NCBI GenBank assembly: GCA_002698785.1
Contig: PAAG01000020.1
Span: 1-64,000, forward strand
Length of the DNA stretch: 64,000 nt
Direction of reading: 5' to 3'
Source: Verrucomicrobiales bacterium
GTDB lineage: Bacteria > Verrucomicrobiota > Verrucomicrobiia > Verrucomicrobiales > DEV007
Part shown: in pieces, positions 18,630 through 27,839 of the stretch
Layout of the letters: every line of letters starts with the position of its first letter
How positions within the stretch are numbered: position 1 is the stretch's first letter
Made by a program: the position numbers and the translations under genes
The notes under the pieces: model-generated
The model's database searches: none
Told to the model about the DNA's origin: nothing
Seen by the model: the letters and a program-made list of their open reading frames with translations, nothing else

Positions 18630-20513
18630 TTACTCTTCTGAATCAGCGTCTTCGGATTCTGTATTCTCAAGCGGGGCAAGTGATACTTCTACCCTCCGCG
18701 ACTTCCAAAGCTGATTTTGAGAGACTCCGGAGACATCCTCTCCCTTGCTCTTGATCTCGATCTTCTCGCGATCAAGCCCAAGCGAGACCAGGGCTTCAAC
18801 AACAGAATTCGCCCGTCGCATACTCAACTGCTTGTTGTATTCAGCGTTTCCCACGTTGTCGGCAAAGCCGGTCACTACCAAATCAGTAGATGCCCCTGTC
18901 TCCTCGATCGCCTTCGCGATAGCTTCAACTTTTTTTCGGTCGTCTGAGCGAACGATTTCGCTGTTCTTGTCAAAGTAGACGGGATTCTGTTTCAGCGTCT
19001 CGGCGAGTTTTACTCTAACCTCCGGTAAAAGGGACGGCTGAGGAAACGGTTGATCGATATGAGCGAGCGTGCTTTCTACCGAATAGGTTTGTGGCACTGT
19101 GTTGATAGCGACATTTCTCAGGATCAATCCATCGGACGCGGCTACAGTTTCTCCTTCAAGTTTTAAAACGTTCTCATTCAGGGAGAACGTCCCCTTTTTC
19201 ACGCGAACGACCATTTCAGAGAAAAATTCCGGTAGCTTTGCCAACCAGTCCGCCGGAGCCACTTCTGAATTTGCCGTTAACTCATTCTTAACGCTTAGTT
19301 CCGGTCTCGCTTCGACGGATGCAGCTTCCAGCGCCTGGAAAAAACCTGTTCTTGCCACCTCCCCTGCAACAATCAGGAGATCCTCTTCAAGAGTCGCCTC
19401 GATTTTCGGGGGGGATAATGACGCGGCTCCCTCGTTCTCAATAGTGACATCCGCTATGATCTCAAGTGACGGCTGCTTCTTCTTCAGCGGAGCAAATCCC
19501 GAGAGAACCGCTTGTTCCTTCAGCTCATTCTCGACTGCCCCTGACAACCGAATTGAGTCATGAGAAAATTCAGCCGTCATTTCTCCGGCAAAGCTCTCAA
19601 GAAGCGCTGGGATAATCGTCTCGGAATGGTCCTCCCAAACTGCTGGCGATACCAGATCGCTAACCTCAATTCGATCCGTTACACGAACTGGCGGAGCCAT
19701 TTGTTTAAAAATGCCAAGGAATTTGGATTTCGATGCCTGAGAACCAAGTTTGCCCGTCGCAAGAACGCCAAAACGGTTCCTTGTGAGCTTCATTTCGGAA
19801 GGCGAGCGAAGTGAGACTGGTTCGGCCACTGTTATCTGATCATCAATAGAGGTTGGCTCCATCTGGGCAGCCAACTCAAGAAGGGATTCTTTCAGGCCAT
19901 CGTTGGAGACCTCTCCCACGAGGGTTAGCTCGCCCTTGTCATAAACGATTCGTGCTTTCTCAGAATTCGACACCAGGCTGGCAGCAAGGGAGGCAAGTTC
20001 TGCCGTTTTCGGAAGGCTGAGCCGATGTGGGTCGAGTTCGATGACATTCTCGACAGACTGAATGGAGTCTAAAGCGTGCAGCCGCGCGCCTAGAAGCATT
20101 CGGTTTGCATCCTCATCATTCGCAAGAAAGCCGTCGATCCGAACTGTGTCGGAGCCGTTCTTTCTCGTGATGACGACTTTCGGTGGGATCGTCGGACGAA
20201 CCTGTATCTGTTCCACCATGTCATCCGGCCAATATGCAGTGGGAATCTCAGATTGGAGCAAAGCGACCACTCGTTCTTTGTCTTCCCGCTTGTCGACGTA
20301 ACCGCCAACAACACCGTCCAAATGGTCGAACTCGACATTGATTCCATCAAAACCCGCCTTCGTAAGAGTCTCCTGGGACAACCTCACCAGTTCTTCCTCC
20401 ACGCTGTCTTGATGGCTATACTTCGCGAGCACAGAAAAGCCCGCTACAGCCAGAACAAAAAGTATCAAGACAGCCACAATCCTCATCGGCAAGGAAAAAT
20501 CAATGAGTGACAA
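18630..20513 (-). CDS. Periplasmic OmpA-family protein with BON-like repeats
   Basis: The 627-residue protein has an N-terminal membrane helix (about 10-30), then several alpha-beta repeats that resemble BON domains (for example ARIVYDKGELTLVGEVSND and GEMTAEFSHDSIRLSGAVEN), and a C-terminal OmpA-like domain (about 515-612). The peptidoglycan-binding pair is intact, with D552 in TGFADNVG and R567 in SMRRANS. The combination of a membrane anchor, BON-like modules and an OmpA domain recalls mycobacterial ArfA/OmpATb in layout. It is the first gene of the envelope operon, behind a 199-bp AT-rich region that may hold the promoter. It probably links the inner membrane to peptidoglycan. Confidence 0.85.
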   Translation of the reverse strand: MSLIDFSLPMRIVAVLILFVLAVAGFSVLAKYSHQDSVEEELVRLSQETLTKAGFDGINVEFDHLDGVVGGYVDKREDKERVVALLQSEIPTAYWPDDMVEQIQVRPTIPPKVVITRKNGSDTVRIDGFLANDEDANRMLLGARLHALDSIQSVENVIELDPHRLSLPKTAELASLAASLVSNSEKARIVYDKGELTLVGEVSNDGLKESLLELAAQMEPTSIDDQITVAEPVSLRSPSEMKLTRNRFGVLATGKLGSQASKSKFLGIFKQMAPPVRVTDRIEVSDLVSPAVWEDHSETIIPALLESFAGEMTAEFSHDSIRLSGAVENELKEQAVLSGFAPLKKKQPSLEIIADVTIENEGAASLSPPKIEATLEEDLLIVAGEVARTGFFQALEAASVEARPELSVKNELTANSEVAPADWLAKLPEFFSEMVVRVKKGTFSLNENVLKLEGETVAASDGLILRNVAINTVPQTYSVESTLAHIDQPFPQPSLLPEVRVKLAETLKQNPVYFDKNSEIVRSDDRKKVEAIAKAIEETGASTDLVVTGFADNVGNAEYNKQLSMRRANSVVEALVSLGLDREKIEIKSKGEDVSGVSQNQLWKSRRVEVSLAPLENTESEDADSEE

Positions 20514-20592
20514 TAATCAATTTTTACAAAATTCTCAACCTACTACTCGCAGGATTGCAAAAAATTTAACCATTGAACACCCCTTTCACATC

Positions 20593-20625
20593 ATTTTATT
20601 AAAATAACTATATTTTTAATAAAAT
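20593..20625. repeat. AT-rich inverted repeat upstream of the envelope operon
   Basis: Arms ATTTTATTAAAATA (20593-20606) and its near-complement (20611-20625, one extra T) flank ACTA. The site is 80 bp before the first gene of the OmpA operon and 88 bp after the end of the preceding gene on the same strand. It may be a regulator site or promoter-associated element. No T-tract terminator layout is seen. Confidence 0.6.
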
Positions 20626-20712
20626 ACATCCGTTGAGCGCCGAGCGCGAACAAAACATAGCAAATTGAGCAGGATTCTGGCCCCAATCCGCAAATGATGT
20701 GTGTCCTGGCTC

Positions 20713-21312
20713 TTACTCTGAAAACACGAGGGCCTCAATCTCTTCGGTGGTGCTGATAAAGGGAAGCTTTATTCCCCGAAGGAACAATCGGTTGGCAGTC
20801 TCGCTATCCTGATATGGCTGATTGTCTGCCTTTGTGACGAGGCTCTTCAAAGCCTCTGGATTCGTCGAACTGACCTCTTTCCGAAGATGGCGGATCAACT
20901 GATTGTTCGAGAAATAGAGTCGTTGCTCAATCAGGGTATCCTTCGTTTCACTTTCTCCAGTTGGGAGAGTGTTTCCCGTGAACGACCAATAGGAATCAGC
21001 GGCGTAGATGAAAAACAGTTGGCCGTTGTCATAGTAGTAGGATTCGTCTGATCCACCGTGATCCCCTGCTGTGTAGGAAAAGTCGATCTTCACAATGCTT
21101 TCGCCCGAGTAATAACGCGTCAACGTTCCGAAAAACGGCTCTCCGTCGGCTTCAAACTCAATCTTCTGCGCTCTCTTCTTCCAACCCTCAATCTGATTGT
21201 ATTTGGCGCGAATATCCTTAATTGCCTCCTCTACCCCATCAGCCTGGGTATTTAAAGGTCCTGAAAGAACAAGCGCAATGGCGGCAAGGAAAAGGAAATG
21301 TCTGCGGTTCAT
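20713..21312 (-). CDS. Hypothetical secreted protein
   Basis: The 199-residue product has a signal peptide ending near LNTQADG. The mature part holds beta-rich stretches such as GEPFFGTLTRYYSGESIVKI and DESYYYDNGQLFFIYAADSYW, followed by a helical C-terminus. The beta strands slightly recall LolA-like carriers, but I cannot support that call. It lies alone between pnp and the OmpA operon on the same strand, 199 bp from the latter, so it is probably transcribed separately. It should be periplasmic or outer-membrane associated. Confidence 0.75.
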   Translation of the reverse strand: MNRRHFLFLAAIALVLSGPLNTQADGVEEAIKDIRAKYNQIEGWKKRAQKIEFEADGEPFFGTLTRYYSGESIVKIDFSYTAGDHGGSDESYYYDNGQLFFIYAADSYWSFTGNTLPTGESETKDTLIEQRLYFSNNQLIRHLRKEVSSTNPEALKSLVTKADNQPYQDSETANRLFLRGIKLPFISTTEEIEALVFSE

Positions 21313-21412
21313 ATGCTTGGGAATTTAAGTCGCTTCCTTGGTATGACGAGCAAATCCTTTGCGAGATGCAAAAAAGAGTCCGCTGAGAAAGGTGGTGCCG
21401 TTCCTCAGAACG

Positions 21413-21447
21413 AAAAAAAGCCTGCCCTCCAGAGGAAGGCAGGCTTT
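21413..21447 (-). terminator. Terminator of pnp
   Basis: On the minus strand AAAGCCTGCC pairs perfectly with GGCAGGCTTT, plus a short inner TCC/GGA pairing, and is followed by a run of seven T residues. It begins about 30 bp after the pnp stop at 21479. This is a classic intrinsic terminator. Confidence 0.9.
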
Positions 21448-21478
21448 CTGAATTCTTTCAGATCGAAAGGAGCGCAGG

Positions 21479-23614
21479 TCAGTCTTTGGCGAGTTCGGCT
21501 TCTGCCTCTTCGCCACGTTCGGCCATAGCGGCCTTACGGCTGAGTTTTACTCGACCCTTCTCGTCGATACCGATGCACTTGGCGTGAACCATGTCACCCA
21601 CTTTGACGACATCTTCGACCTTGTTCACACGGAAATCCGCAAGTTCGGAGATGTGGATCATTCCATCCTTACCAGGAAGGACTTCCACAAAGGCACCGAA
21701 GTTAGTCGTGCTCACGACCTTACCGTGGTAAGTGACGCCAACTTCGATTTCAGCAGTGACTCGCTTCACGAGCTCGATCGCGCGGTTCAACCCTTCTGCG
21801 TGTGCAGCGTAGATGTTCACCGTTCCATCGTCTTCGATATTGATCTCTGCGCCGGTTTCGGCCTGGATGCCCTTGATGTTCTTACCGCCAGGTCCAATGA
21901 GTTCACCAATCTTCTGAGGATCGATCTTGAGAGTTTCGATTCTCGGTGCGTGTTCACTCAGTGCAGAAGGTGCGCTGATGACTTCATTCATCACGTCGAG
22001 AACCTTGTATCTGCCGTTCATGGCCTTGTCGATACCTTCGAAAAGGATGTCGAGCGGAATACCGGGAAGCTTGAGGTCAAGCTGGTAGCCTGTTACACCT
22101 TCGGTTGTTCCGCACAGTTTGAAATCCATGTCACCGAAGAAGTCTTCACTACCGATAATGTCGAGAATCGTGACGTAACGCTTCATCTCTTCACCCTCGA
22201 ACTCAGTCACCAGACCACAGGAGATACCTGCGACCGGACGGAGAATTGGGACACCAGCGTCGTAAAGCGCCATAGATCCGGAGCAAACCGATGCCATTGA
22301 GGTTGACCCATTGGATTCCATAACTTCCGAAGTCACACGGATTGCGTATGGGAAGTCAGCTTCCGCTGGAACAACCGGAAGGAGTGAACGCTCGGCGAGG
22401 TCACCATGACCGATTTCACGGCGGTTCAAGCCACCCATTCTACCAGTTTCACCTACGCTGAACGGAGGAAAGTGGTAGTGAAGGATGAACCGCTTCGTGT
22501 CTTCTCCGCCTGCATAGTTATCAAGATACTGGCGCTCGTCCGAAGGGGCCAAAGTAGCAATGGCCAGCGCTTGTGTCTCACCGCGTGCGAACAATGCCGT
22601 GCCGTGCGTCCGGGGCATAATGTTCGTCTCGGCAGACAATGGGCGGATCGTGTCTTTGTCGCGTCCATCACAACGCTGCCCTTTGTCGAGTATGCTGATA
22701 CGGAAAGCTTTCTTCTGAACGTAATCGAAAGCTTGTCCGATTTCGAATTCTCCTGCATCTGGATAGGTTTCCAGAATCTTCTCTTCTACTTCCTTACGGA
22801 GCGCAGCAACAGCGTTGGCACGCTCGATCTTGCTCGGCTTGTAGATGGCATCTTCAATTTTGTCACCAATCACTTGGTAAGCAATTTCTAGGAGCTTGTC
22901 CTTAACTTCCATCAGCTCAGGCACGCGCTTCTCTTTTCCTGCGAGACGAGCAAGCTCTTCCTGTGCATCGAGAATGGGCTGGATTGCCTGCTGAGCAAAC
23001 TCAAGAGCTTCCTTGAGCTTCGCATCAGGAACCTCATTGGCTCCCCCCTCGATCATGATCACTTTGTCCCGAAGACCTGCGTAAACGAGGTCGAGATCGC
23101 TTTCCTCGCGCTGCTCGAAAGTAGGGTTCGCAATAAACTCACCATCTACGAGTCCTACACGTACAGCTCCAATTGGACCTGCAAATGGAATGTCGGAAAT
23201 AACGAGAGCAGCAGAGGCACCATTCATGCTCAGGATGTCCGAATCATTGACTCCGTCAGCGCTCAGCAAGAGCGAGACAACCTGTGTGTCGTAAAAATAT
23301 CCCTTCGGGAACAGAGGTCTCAGGGGGCGGTCTGTCATACGACAGGTCAGGATCTCCTTTTCGGTCGGGCGTCCTTCGCGCTTGAAGTATCCGCCAGGGA
23401 AGCGTCCTGCAGCTGCAGCCTTTTCTTTGTATTCTACTGAGAGAGGAAACCAGTCCTGCCCCTCACGAACCTTTGTCTGGGAAACGGCCGTAACCATGAC
23501 CACGGTTTCGCCCACCTGCACGGTGACAGCGCCGTCGGCAAGCTTACCCATCTTGCCAGTTTCGATTTTCATTTCTTGCGTGCCGACCTGACACGTTACG
23601 TTTTCTATACTCAT
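21479..23614 (-). CDS. pnp: Polyribonucleotide nucleotidyltransferase (PNPase)
   Basis: PNPase degrades RNA from the 3' end with phosphate and is part of the RNA decay machinery in the cytoplasm. The 711-residue protein is of normal length: first RNase PH domain (about 10-145), an alpha-helical domain (about 240-315), second RNase PH domain (about 320-460) with [14 protein letters not shown] and the catalytic region [13 protein letters not shown] domain with [15 protein letters not shown] (about 560-600), and S1 domain (about 620-690). It lies downstream of rpsO, as in many bacteria. The 204 bp between them may hold an autoregulatory leader, since PNPase often controls its own mRNA; that is inference. 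Confidence 0.98.
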   Translation of the reverse strand: MSIENVTCQVGTQEMKIETGKMGKLADGAVTVQVGETVVMVTAVSQTKVREGQDWFPLSVEYKEKAAAAGRFPGGYFKREGRPTEKEILTCRMTDRPLRPLFPKGYFYDTQVVSLLLSADGVNDSDILSMNGASAALVISDIPFAGPIGAVRVGLVDGEFIANPTFEQREESDLDLVYAGLRDKVIMIEGGANEVPDAKLKEALEFAQQAIQPILDAQEELARLAGKEKRVPELMEVKDKLLEIAYQVIGDKIEDAIYKPSKIERANAVAALRKEVEEKILETYPDAGEFEIGQAFDYVQKKAFRISILDKGQRCDGRDKDTIRPLSAETNIMPRTHGTALFARGETQALAIATLAPSDERQYLDNYAGGEDTKRFILHYHFPPFSVGETGRMGGLNRREIGHGDLAERSLLPVVPAEADFPYAIRVTSEVMESNGSTSMASVCSGSMALYDAGVPILRPVAGISCGLVTEFEGEEMKRYVTILDIIGSEDFFGDMDFKLCGTTEGVTGYQLDLKLPGIPLDILFEGIDKAMNGRYKVLDVMNEVISAPSALSEHAPRIETLKIDPQKIGELIGPGGKNIKGIQAETGAEINIEDDGTVNIYAAHAEGLNRAIELVKRVTAEIEVGVTYHGKVVSTTNFGAFVEVLPGKDGMIHISELADFRVNKVEDVVKVGDMVHAKCIGIDEKGRVKLSRKAAMAERGEEAEAELAKD

Positions 23615-23782
23615 TCTATTTCTTTCTTTTGGTTCTAAATTTTACAACAGTGTCCCCCATGCACGACCGAGTGCTTGTGCGGGATATTGGTCAACGGGCG
23701 TTCGTTGCGACCATTCCTTGGCAGGATTGGGGGTTGCTCTGAAAAGACGATATCCCGGATTGGGACAATCTCCAGAAATACA

Positions 23783-23808
23783 AAAGCGCCGGGGCTAACC
23801 GACGCTTT
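23783..23808 (-). terminator. Hairpin after rpsO, partial terminator
   Basis: Arms AAAGCG/CGCTTT with an inner CGG/CCG pairing, one mismatch and a six-base loop are followed on the minus strand by TTTT. The hairpin starts 11 bp after the rpsO stop. It may let part of the transcription pass into pnp, like the attenuator between rpsO and pnp in E. coli. Confidence 0.6.
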
Positions 23809-23818
23809 CAAAATATCT

Positions 23819-24076
23819 TTATCGACGAAGACCGAGGGTCGAAATGACCTTCTGGTAACGGTCGTTTTGCGTCCGCGCCAGATAGTCGAGAAGCTTACGG
23901 CGACGGGCAACGAGACGAAGTAGGCCTCGGCGTGAGGACAAATCCTTTTTGTTGGCTGACATGTGGTCAGTCAACTGGTTGATACGCTCCGTGAGGCGTG
24001 CGACTTGGACGTCAGCGCTTCCGGTGTCGTTATCGTGGAGCTGAAGCTCCGCAGTATTGTTACTGGTTTCACTCAT
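23819..24076 (-). CDS. rpsO: 30S ribosomal protein S15
   Basis: S15 binds 16S rRNA early in assembly of the small ribosomal subunit platform. The 85-residue reading shows the family hallmarks: [20 protein letters not shown], then [17 protein letters not shown] and [20 protein letters not shown] chose the ATG at 24076, which gives MSETSNN and a length close to the usual 89 residues. Starts at 24094 or 24097 would add an atypical MPPTKK stretch. The gene precedes pnp, the usual bacterial arrangement. Confidence 0.97.
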   Translation of the reverse strand: MSETSNNTAELQLHDNDTGSADVQVARLTERINQLTDHMSANKKDLSSRRGLLRLVARRRKLLDYLARTQNDRYQKVISTLGLRR

Positions 24077-24259
24077 TTTCTTGGTTGGGGGCATCACCCT
24101 GATGCCAGAGGGGGTGTTCCGAGCTTGTTGCTTAGGGGCGCAATTGAATCACAGAAATCCGTCTATGCAATGGAAAAGATTCCAGAAATTTCAGTTTTCC
24201 AGTAGATTTCTCGGAACAGATCCTGCCTTCATGTCGTATCGAATTAGGAGAGACTTAGA

Positions 24260-24889
24260 ATGTTAGAAGAAGCGAAAATCCCAGATCAACTGCCGGTTAT
24301 GGTTCTGAGTGGCGCAACACTGTTCCCTCATGGGTACATGCCCCTCTTTATTTTCGAGCAGAGATACAGGGAGATGCTTCAGTTCTCTTTGGAAAGAGAG
24401 CGAATGTTCTGTATCGGACATACCCTACCCGATGTTGACCCTGAAACTGACCCCGATCCCGTTTTCACCGTCACTTCTGCTGGATTGGTAAGAGCCTGTG
24501 TTACTCACGGTGATGGAACTTCGCATCTCATGCTTTCTGGGATTCAGCGCGTGCAAATCGTGGGCTGGGAGCAAGTCAAGCCGTTCCGAATCGCATCCGT
24601 CTACCTACAGCCCTCTTTCTACGAGAGCGAGGAAAGTGCTTCTGAGACCGCTCTTGAGGTTGTTGATTTGTGCGGTCGCCTTTGCGGCGAAGGCCAGCCC
24701 ATGTCTGATCGTCTGCGTGAGCATCTTAAGTGTGTGAAGGACCCCTCTGCGATCTCAGACGTTGTCGCACAGACATTTCTCACCGACCCCAGTGAACGCC
24801 AGAATGTTCTTGAGATGCTTAATGTGAACGAGCGCCTTGAGTATTTGAGCGAGCGTCTCAGCCTTTTTCTGGCTGGTGGGCAGAAATAA
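24260..24889 (+). CDS. LON substrate-binding (N-terminal) domain protein
   Basis: The 209-residue protein corresponds to the N-terminal substrate-binding domain of Lon protease alone, without ATPase or peptidase parts. It shows the typical LPVMVLSGATLFPHGYMPLFIFEQRYREML followed by a beta barrel with GLVRACVTHGDGTSHLMLSGIQRVQI, then a helical C-terminus ending NVNERLEYLSERL. Such stand-alone proteins are cytoplasmic and of unknown function; some bind protein substrates. It is divergent from rpsO and upstream of the ammonium transporter gene on the same strand, 147 bp apart. Confidence 0.9.
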   Translation: MLEEAKIPDQLPVMVLSGATLFPHGYMPLFIFEQRYREMLQFSLERERMFCIGHTLPDVDPETDPDPVFTVTSAGLVRACVTHGDGTSHLMLSGIQRVQIVGWEQVKPFRIASVYLQPSFYESEESASETALEVVDLCGRLCGEGQPMSDRLREHLKCVKDPSAISDVVAQTFLTDPSERQNVLEMLNVNERLEYLSERLSLFLAGGQK

Positions 24890-25036
24890 CCTTCCGTTTT
24901 CTGCAGCCCCCTCCTTTACCGCAGTGATGGAGTGGTGTCGTTTTCCATTGAACTCATTTCCTGTGAATGGTAAACCGCTGGCTTCCTACCAGTGTTAACC
25001 CCTGAAATTCAACCCTTAACAATTCACAGGAACCGA

Positions 25037-26308
25037 ATGACTAATAGAATCCCACCCATTGGGACAGCGATTGCTGTTCTGTCTTTTCTTACTCTATCTA
25101 CCCCATCCCTTTTCGCACAGGAAGCGACTATCGACACAGGTGATACCGCCTGGATGATGACCTCCACGGCATTAGTATTGCTGATGACCTTGCCGGGGCT
25201 TGCGCTATTTTACGGCGGTCTAGTGCGTGCCAAAAATGTGCTTTCTATCCTCATGCAGTGTTTCGTGATTGCTGCGGTTATGTCCCTCCTCTGGGTCATT
25301 TGCGGCTACAGCTTCTCCGCGGGTACGAGCTGTCCGTTCTTCGGTGACGCGAAAAATCTCATGCTCAATCAGCTTACTGAGGATTCCGTCAACGGCACCA
25401 TACCGGAGTCTGTCTGGATCATGTTTCAGATGACATTTGTCGTCATCACTCCCGCGCTCATGGTGGGAGCGTTTGCAGAGCGGATGAAATTTGCCGCCGT
25501 TTTGATCTTCACTTTGATTTGGACAATCCTTTCCTACTTCCCAGTCTGGCACATGGCTTGGGGTGGCGGACTCTTCCACGAGTGGGGCGTTCTTGATTTC
25601 GCCGGAGGCACGGTTGTGCACATCAACGCAGGGATTGCGGGTCTTATAGCCTGTATCTTCGTTGGAAAAAGGACGGGATATGGGTCTTCAGAACTCCATC
25701 CCCATAATGTTCCTTTTGTTCTTATAGGTGCTGCCCTGCTCTGGGTCGGGTGGTTTGGCTTCAATGCGGGTTCCGCAGCAGGAGCAAATGCTTCCGCAGG
25801 CTACGCTATGCTGGTCACGCAGGTTGCTACAGCCGCCGCTGTTCTCGTGTGGATCGCACTGGAGTGGATATTGCTCGGAAAGCCCACCGCTGTCGGAGCT
25901 GCCACAGGTGCTGTCGCGGGACTTGTCGCCGTTACTCCCGCTTCAGGGACAACCGATGTGACCGGCGCGCTCATCATCGGAGCAGTATCCAGCCTTCTTT
26001 GTTACTTCTGCGCAACTCGCCTCAAGAGCGCCTTGAAGTACGATGATAGCCTCGATGTCTTTGGTGTTCACGGTGTAGGAGGAATTGTCGGAGCGATACT
26101 GACAGGGGCCTTGGTCCGTGAAGGAGTAGAAGGTGCTAGCGTATGGGCGCAGACAAAGAGTGTTTTTGTTACCATCGGATGGAGCGCTGTTGCGGCATTC
26201 ATCGCGCTGTTTATCGCTAAGATCACCGTCGGGCTGAGAGTGAAGGAATCTTCAGAAGAAGTAGGGCTGGACAGTTCCGCTCACGGCGAGTCGGGCTACA
26301 CACTGTAG
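25037..26308 (+). CDS. amt: Ammonium transporter
   Basis: The 423-residue Amt/MEP/Rh protein has a signal peptide (to about residue 30) and 11 expected membrane helices. Landmarks are TLPGLALFYGGLVRAKN, the pore region with WHMAWGGG, DFAGGTVVHINAGIAGL with the first pore histidine, and the second histidine in DVFGVHGVGGIVGAILTG. It conducts ammonium across the inner membrane. The ATG at 25037 has an AGGA motif just upstream; a GTG at 24992 is unlikely. No GlnK/GlnB gene is adjacent, unlike many amt loci. Regulation by nitrogen is expected but I see no clear sigma-54 site. Confidence 0.96.
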   Translation: MTNRIPPIGTAIAVLSFLTLSTPSLFAQEATIDTGDTAWMMTSTALVLLMTLPGLALFYGGLVRAKNVLSILMQCFVIAAVMSLLWVICGYSFSAGTSCPFFGDAKNLMLNQLTEDSVNGTIPESVWIMFQMTFVVITPALMVGAFAERMKFAAVLIFTLIWTILSYFPVWHMAWGGGLFHEWGVLDFAGGTVVHINAGIAGLIACIFVGKRTGYGSSELHPHNVPFVLIGAALLWVGWFGFNAGSAAGANASAGYAMLVTQVATAAAVLVWIALEWILLGKPTAVGAATGAVAGLVAVTPASGTTDVTGALIIGAVSSLLCYFCATRLKSALKYDDSLDVFGVHGVGGIVGAILTGALVREGVEGASVWAQTKSVFVTIGWSAVAAFIALFIAKITVGLRVKESSEEVGLDSSAHGESGYTL

Positions 26309-26344
26309 GTTTCTCCCTTACTCTCCAACCATTCAGACACTAAA

Positions 26345-26376
26345 AAACCCCGGCGGGATTACTCCCACCGGGGTTT
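26345..26376. terminator. Bidirectional terminator between amt and the propeller gene
   Basis: AAACCCCGG and CCGGGGTTT form a GC-rich stem, with inner GGGA/TCCC and one C-A mismatch, flanked by an A-run on one side and T residues on the other. It sits in the gap between two convergent genes, 37 bp after the amt stop. Confidence 0.85.
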
Positions 26377-26455
26377 AATAATTCAATGACACTACTCTAA
26401 AGACGGGCGGAATCGTTTTTTATGAGAGTTTTTTGAAACTTTTTTCGAAATTTCT

Positions 26456-27835
26456 TCAATTTTCCCCCTGTGCGGGTGCCAAGCGTGGGTCATCAAGGTC
26501 CAAACGATACAGAATCTGGTTGTAATTACTCCGTGGTGTCGGAGTCGGCGCATTGGAAAACATTTGTGAGTAAGTCCCTTCAAATAAGAGAATAGGAGCC
26601 GCATTTTCCACAAACTCAGGATGAATTCTCGGGTTATAGAACGTGTAGTTCTGATGGCTCAGGACTTTTACGGCCGTTCCCCACGGACCAAACGGTGAAT
26701 CTGCCTCCGCATACCAGATTTCACCTAGTGGTGAGGGATCCCCTTCCATCTCGCAGAAGATCGCTACCCAGCAGTTTCGAAACTCGTTCCACGCAATGGA
26801 ACCTCGATGTGATTTAACTGGCTCTCCCTCAGGACTTTTAGGTGGCTCAGGAGCAGGGATGGGACTCCAGGTCTCTGGATTCTTCCAGTCTTCAAAGGAA
26901 GCCGGCATCCGGATAGCAGGAAACGGATCGCCAAACAACAGCCACTCGACTCCCTCTTTGTCGGTCCAGAATACGGGATGTCCGACAGGAAGTGGCTTCG
27001 GCACTTCCTCACCCCTACTCTCCTCCCAGAGTATCTGGATCGATTCAAAATTCTCAGTTGTATCGTTCCAGACGCACAGTCCCGTCCGATACGAAGACAG
27101 CGGCGGCTTGATTTTGGAATAGCATCCGACGAGGCGTTCTTCTCCAGAGTGATCTTGAAGGCTCACATACCCGCTCACCCATGTAGGGCCGGGATCGTCC
27201 GGTGCCACGTTCGCTACATTTCGAACTTCCCCCTCCTCGTTCCGAAAATAGTTCAGTTGGAGCTGAAGGGGCGGCTTGAAGGTATCCAACGGCTGGACGG
27301 GTGTAGTGGCGCTCGTCATGTGGAATAACCCAAGTGGATACTTCGCGAGATTGGTGTCACCCCACGCCCAGAACATTCTACCCCGGTAGACGGCATTTTG
27401 AACGCTGTCGCTGCCGAAGATTCCGCTCTCTTTCCACTCCAGATGCTCGCCTACCTGCTGACTTTCTCCAAAGATGCCGGCCCCCGTAATTCTTCCGAGT
27501 CGTTTCGCAATAATAGTCCGCTCCAGTTCCACGTCAAACGTCCCACTCTCCTCAATCAAAACACGGAATCCACGCATTCCGAAGCCATCAGCCTTTCTCT
27601 CGTATCCATCTGCGATCACATTGAACCAGGTCTCCACGCCCATTAATTCGGGAATGTCTACCGCTACAACTCCTGCATTGTCGCTGTAGAAGCTCACGTT
27701 GTGGGTCGTGCGGAGCTCGACCATAGGCACCGGCCAGCCATTTTCACTGTCTCGGACCGTGATTTTGAAAGGCTCGGCAGCACTCGCCGAAACGAGAAAA
27801 TAGACGCCAAAAGATACCAAAAGCGGGACTCTCAT
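26456..27835 (-). CDS. Secreted beta-propeller protein, glycosidase-like
   Basis: The product of about 459 residues has a signal peptide (MRVPLLVSFGVYFLVSASA), then a short beta-sandwich-like region (DSENGWPVPMVELRTT, carboxypeptidase-regulatory-like), followed by a repeated-blade region with motifs such as GRMFWAWGDTN, FWTDKEGVEWLLFGDP and GEIWYAEADSPFGPWG. These are typical of five-bladed beta-propellers related to GH43/GH32 folds. No catalytic triad is certain, so the function stays open: glycoside binding or hydrolysis outside the cell. I chose the ATG at 27835, since a start at 27904 would run into the DUF1501 gene and hide the signal. It is the last gene of the ECF operon, 4 bp after DUF1501. 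Confidence 0.75.
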   Translation of the reverse strand: MRVPLLVSFGVYFLVSASAAEPFKITVRDSENGWPVPMVELRTTHNVSFYSDNAGVVAVDIPELMGVETWFNVIADGYERKADGFGMRGFRVLIEESGTFDVELERTIIAKRLGRITGAGIFGESQQVGEHLEWKESGIFGSDSVQNAVYRGRMFWAWGDTNLAKYPLGLFHMTSATTPVQPLDTFKPPLQLQLNYFRNEEGEVRNVANVAPDDPGPTWVSGYVSLQDHSGEERLVGCYSKIKPPLSSYRTGLCVWNDTTENFESIQILWEESRGEEVPKPLPVGHPVFWTDKEGVEWLLFGDPFPAIRMPASFEDWKNPETWSPIPAPEPPKSPEGEPVKSHRGSIAWNEFRNCWVAIFCEMEGDPSPLGEIWYAEADSPFGPWGTAVKVLSHQNYTFYNPRIHPEFVENAAPILLFEGTYSQMFSNAPTPTPRSNYNQILYRLDLDDPRLAPAQGEN

Positions 27836-27839
27836 TTGA

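Noticed and set aside
20713-21312. LolA-type lipoprotein carrier
   Set aside because: Only a signal peptide and some beta strands agree; no LolA signature could be recognised.
21584-22300. Open frame of 238 codons opposite pnp
   Set aside because: PNPase is highly conserved here and the antisense frame has no family features.
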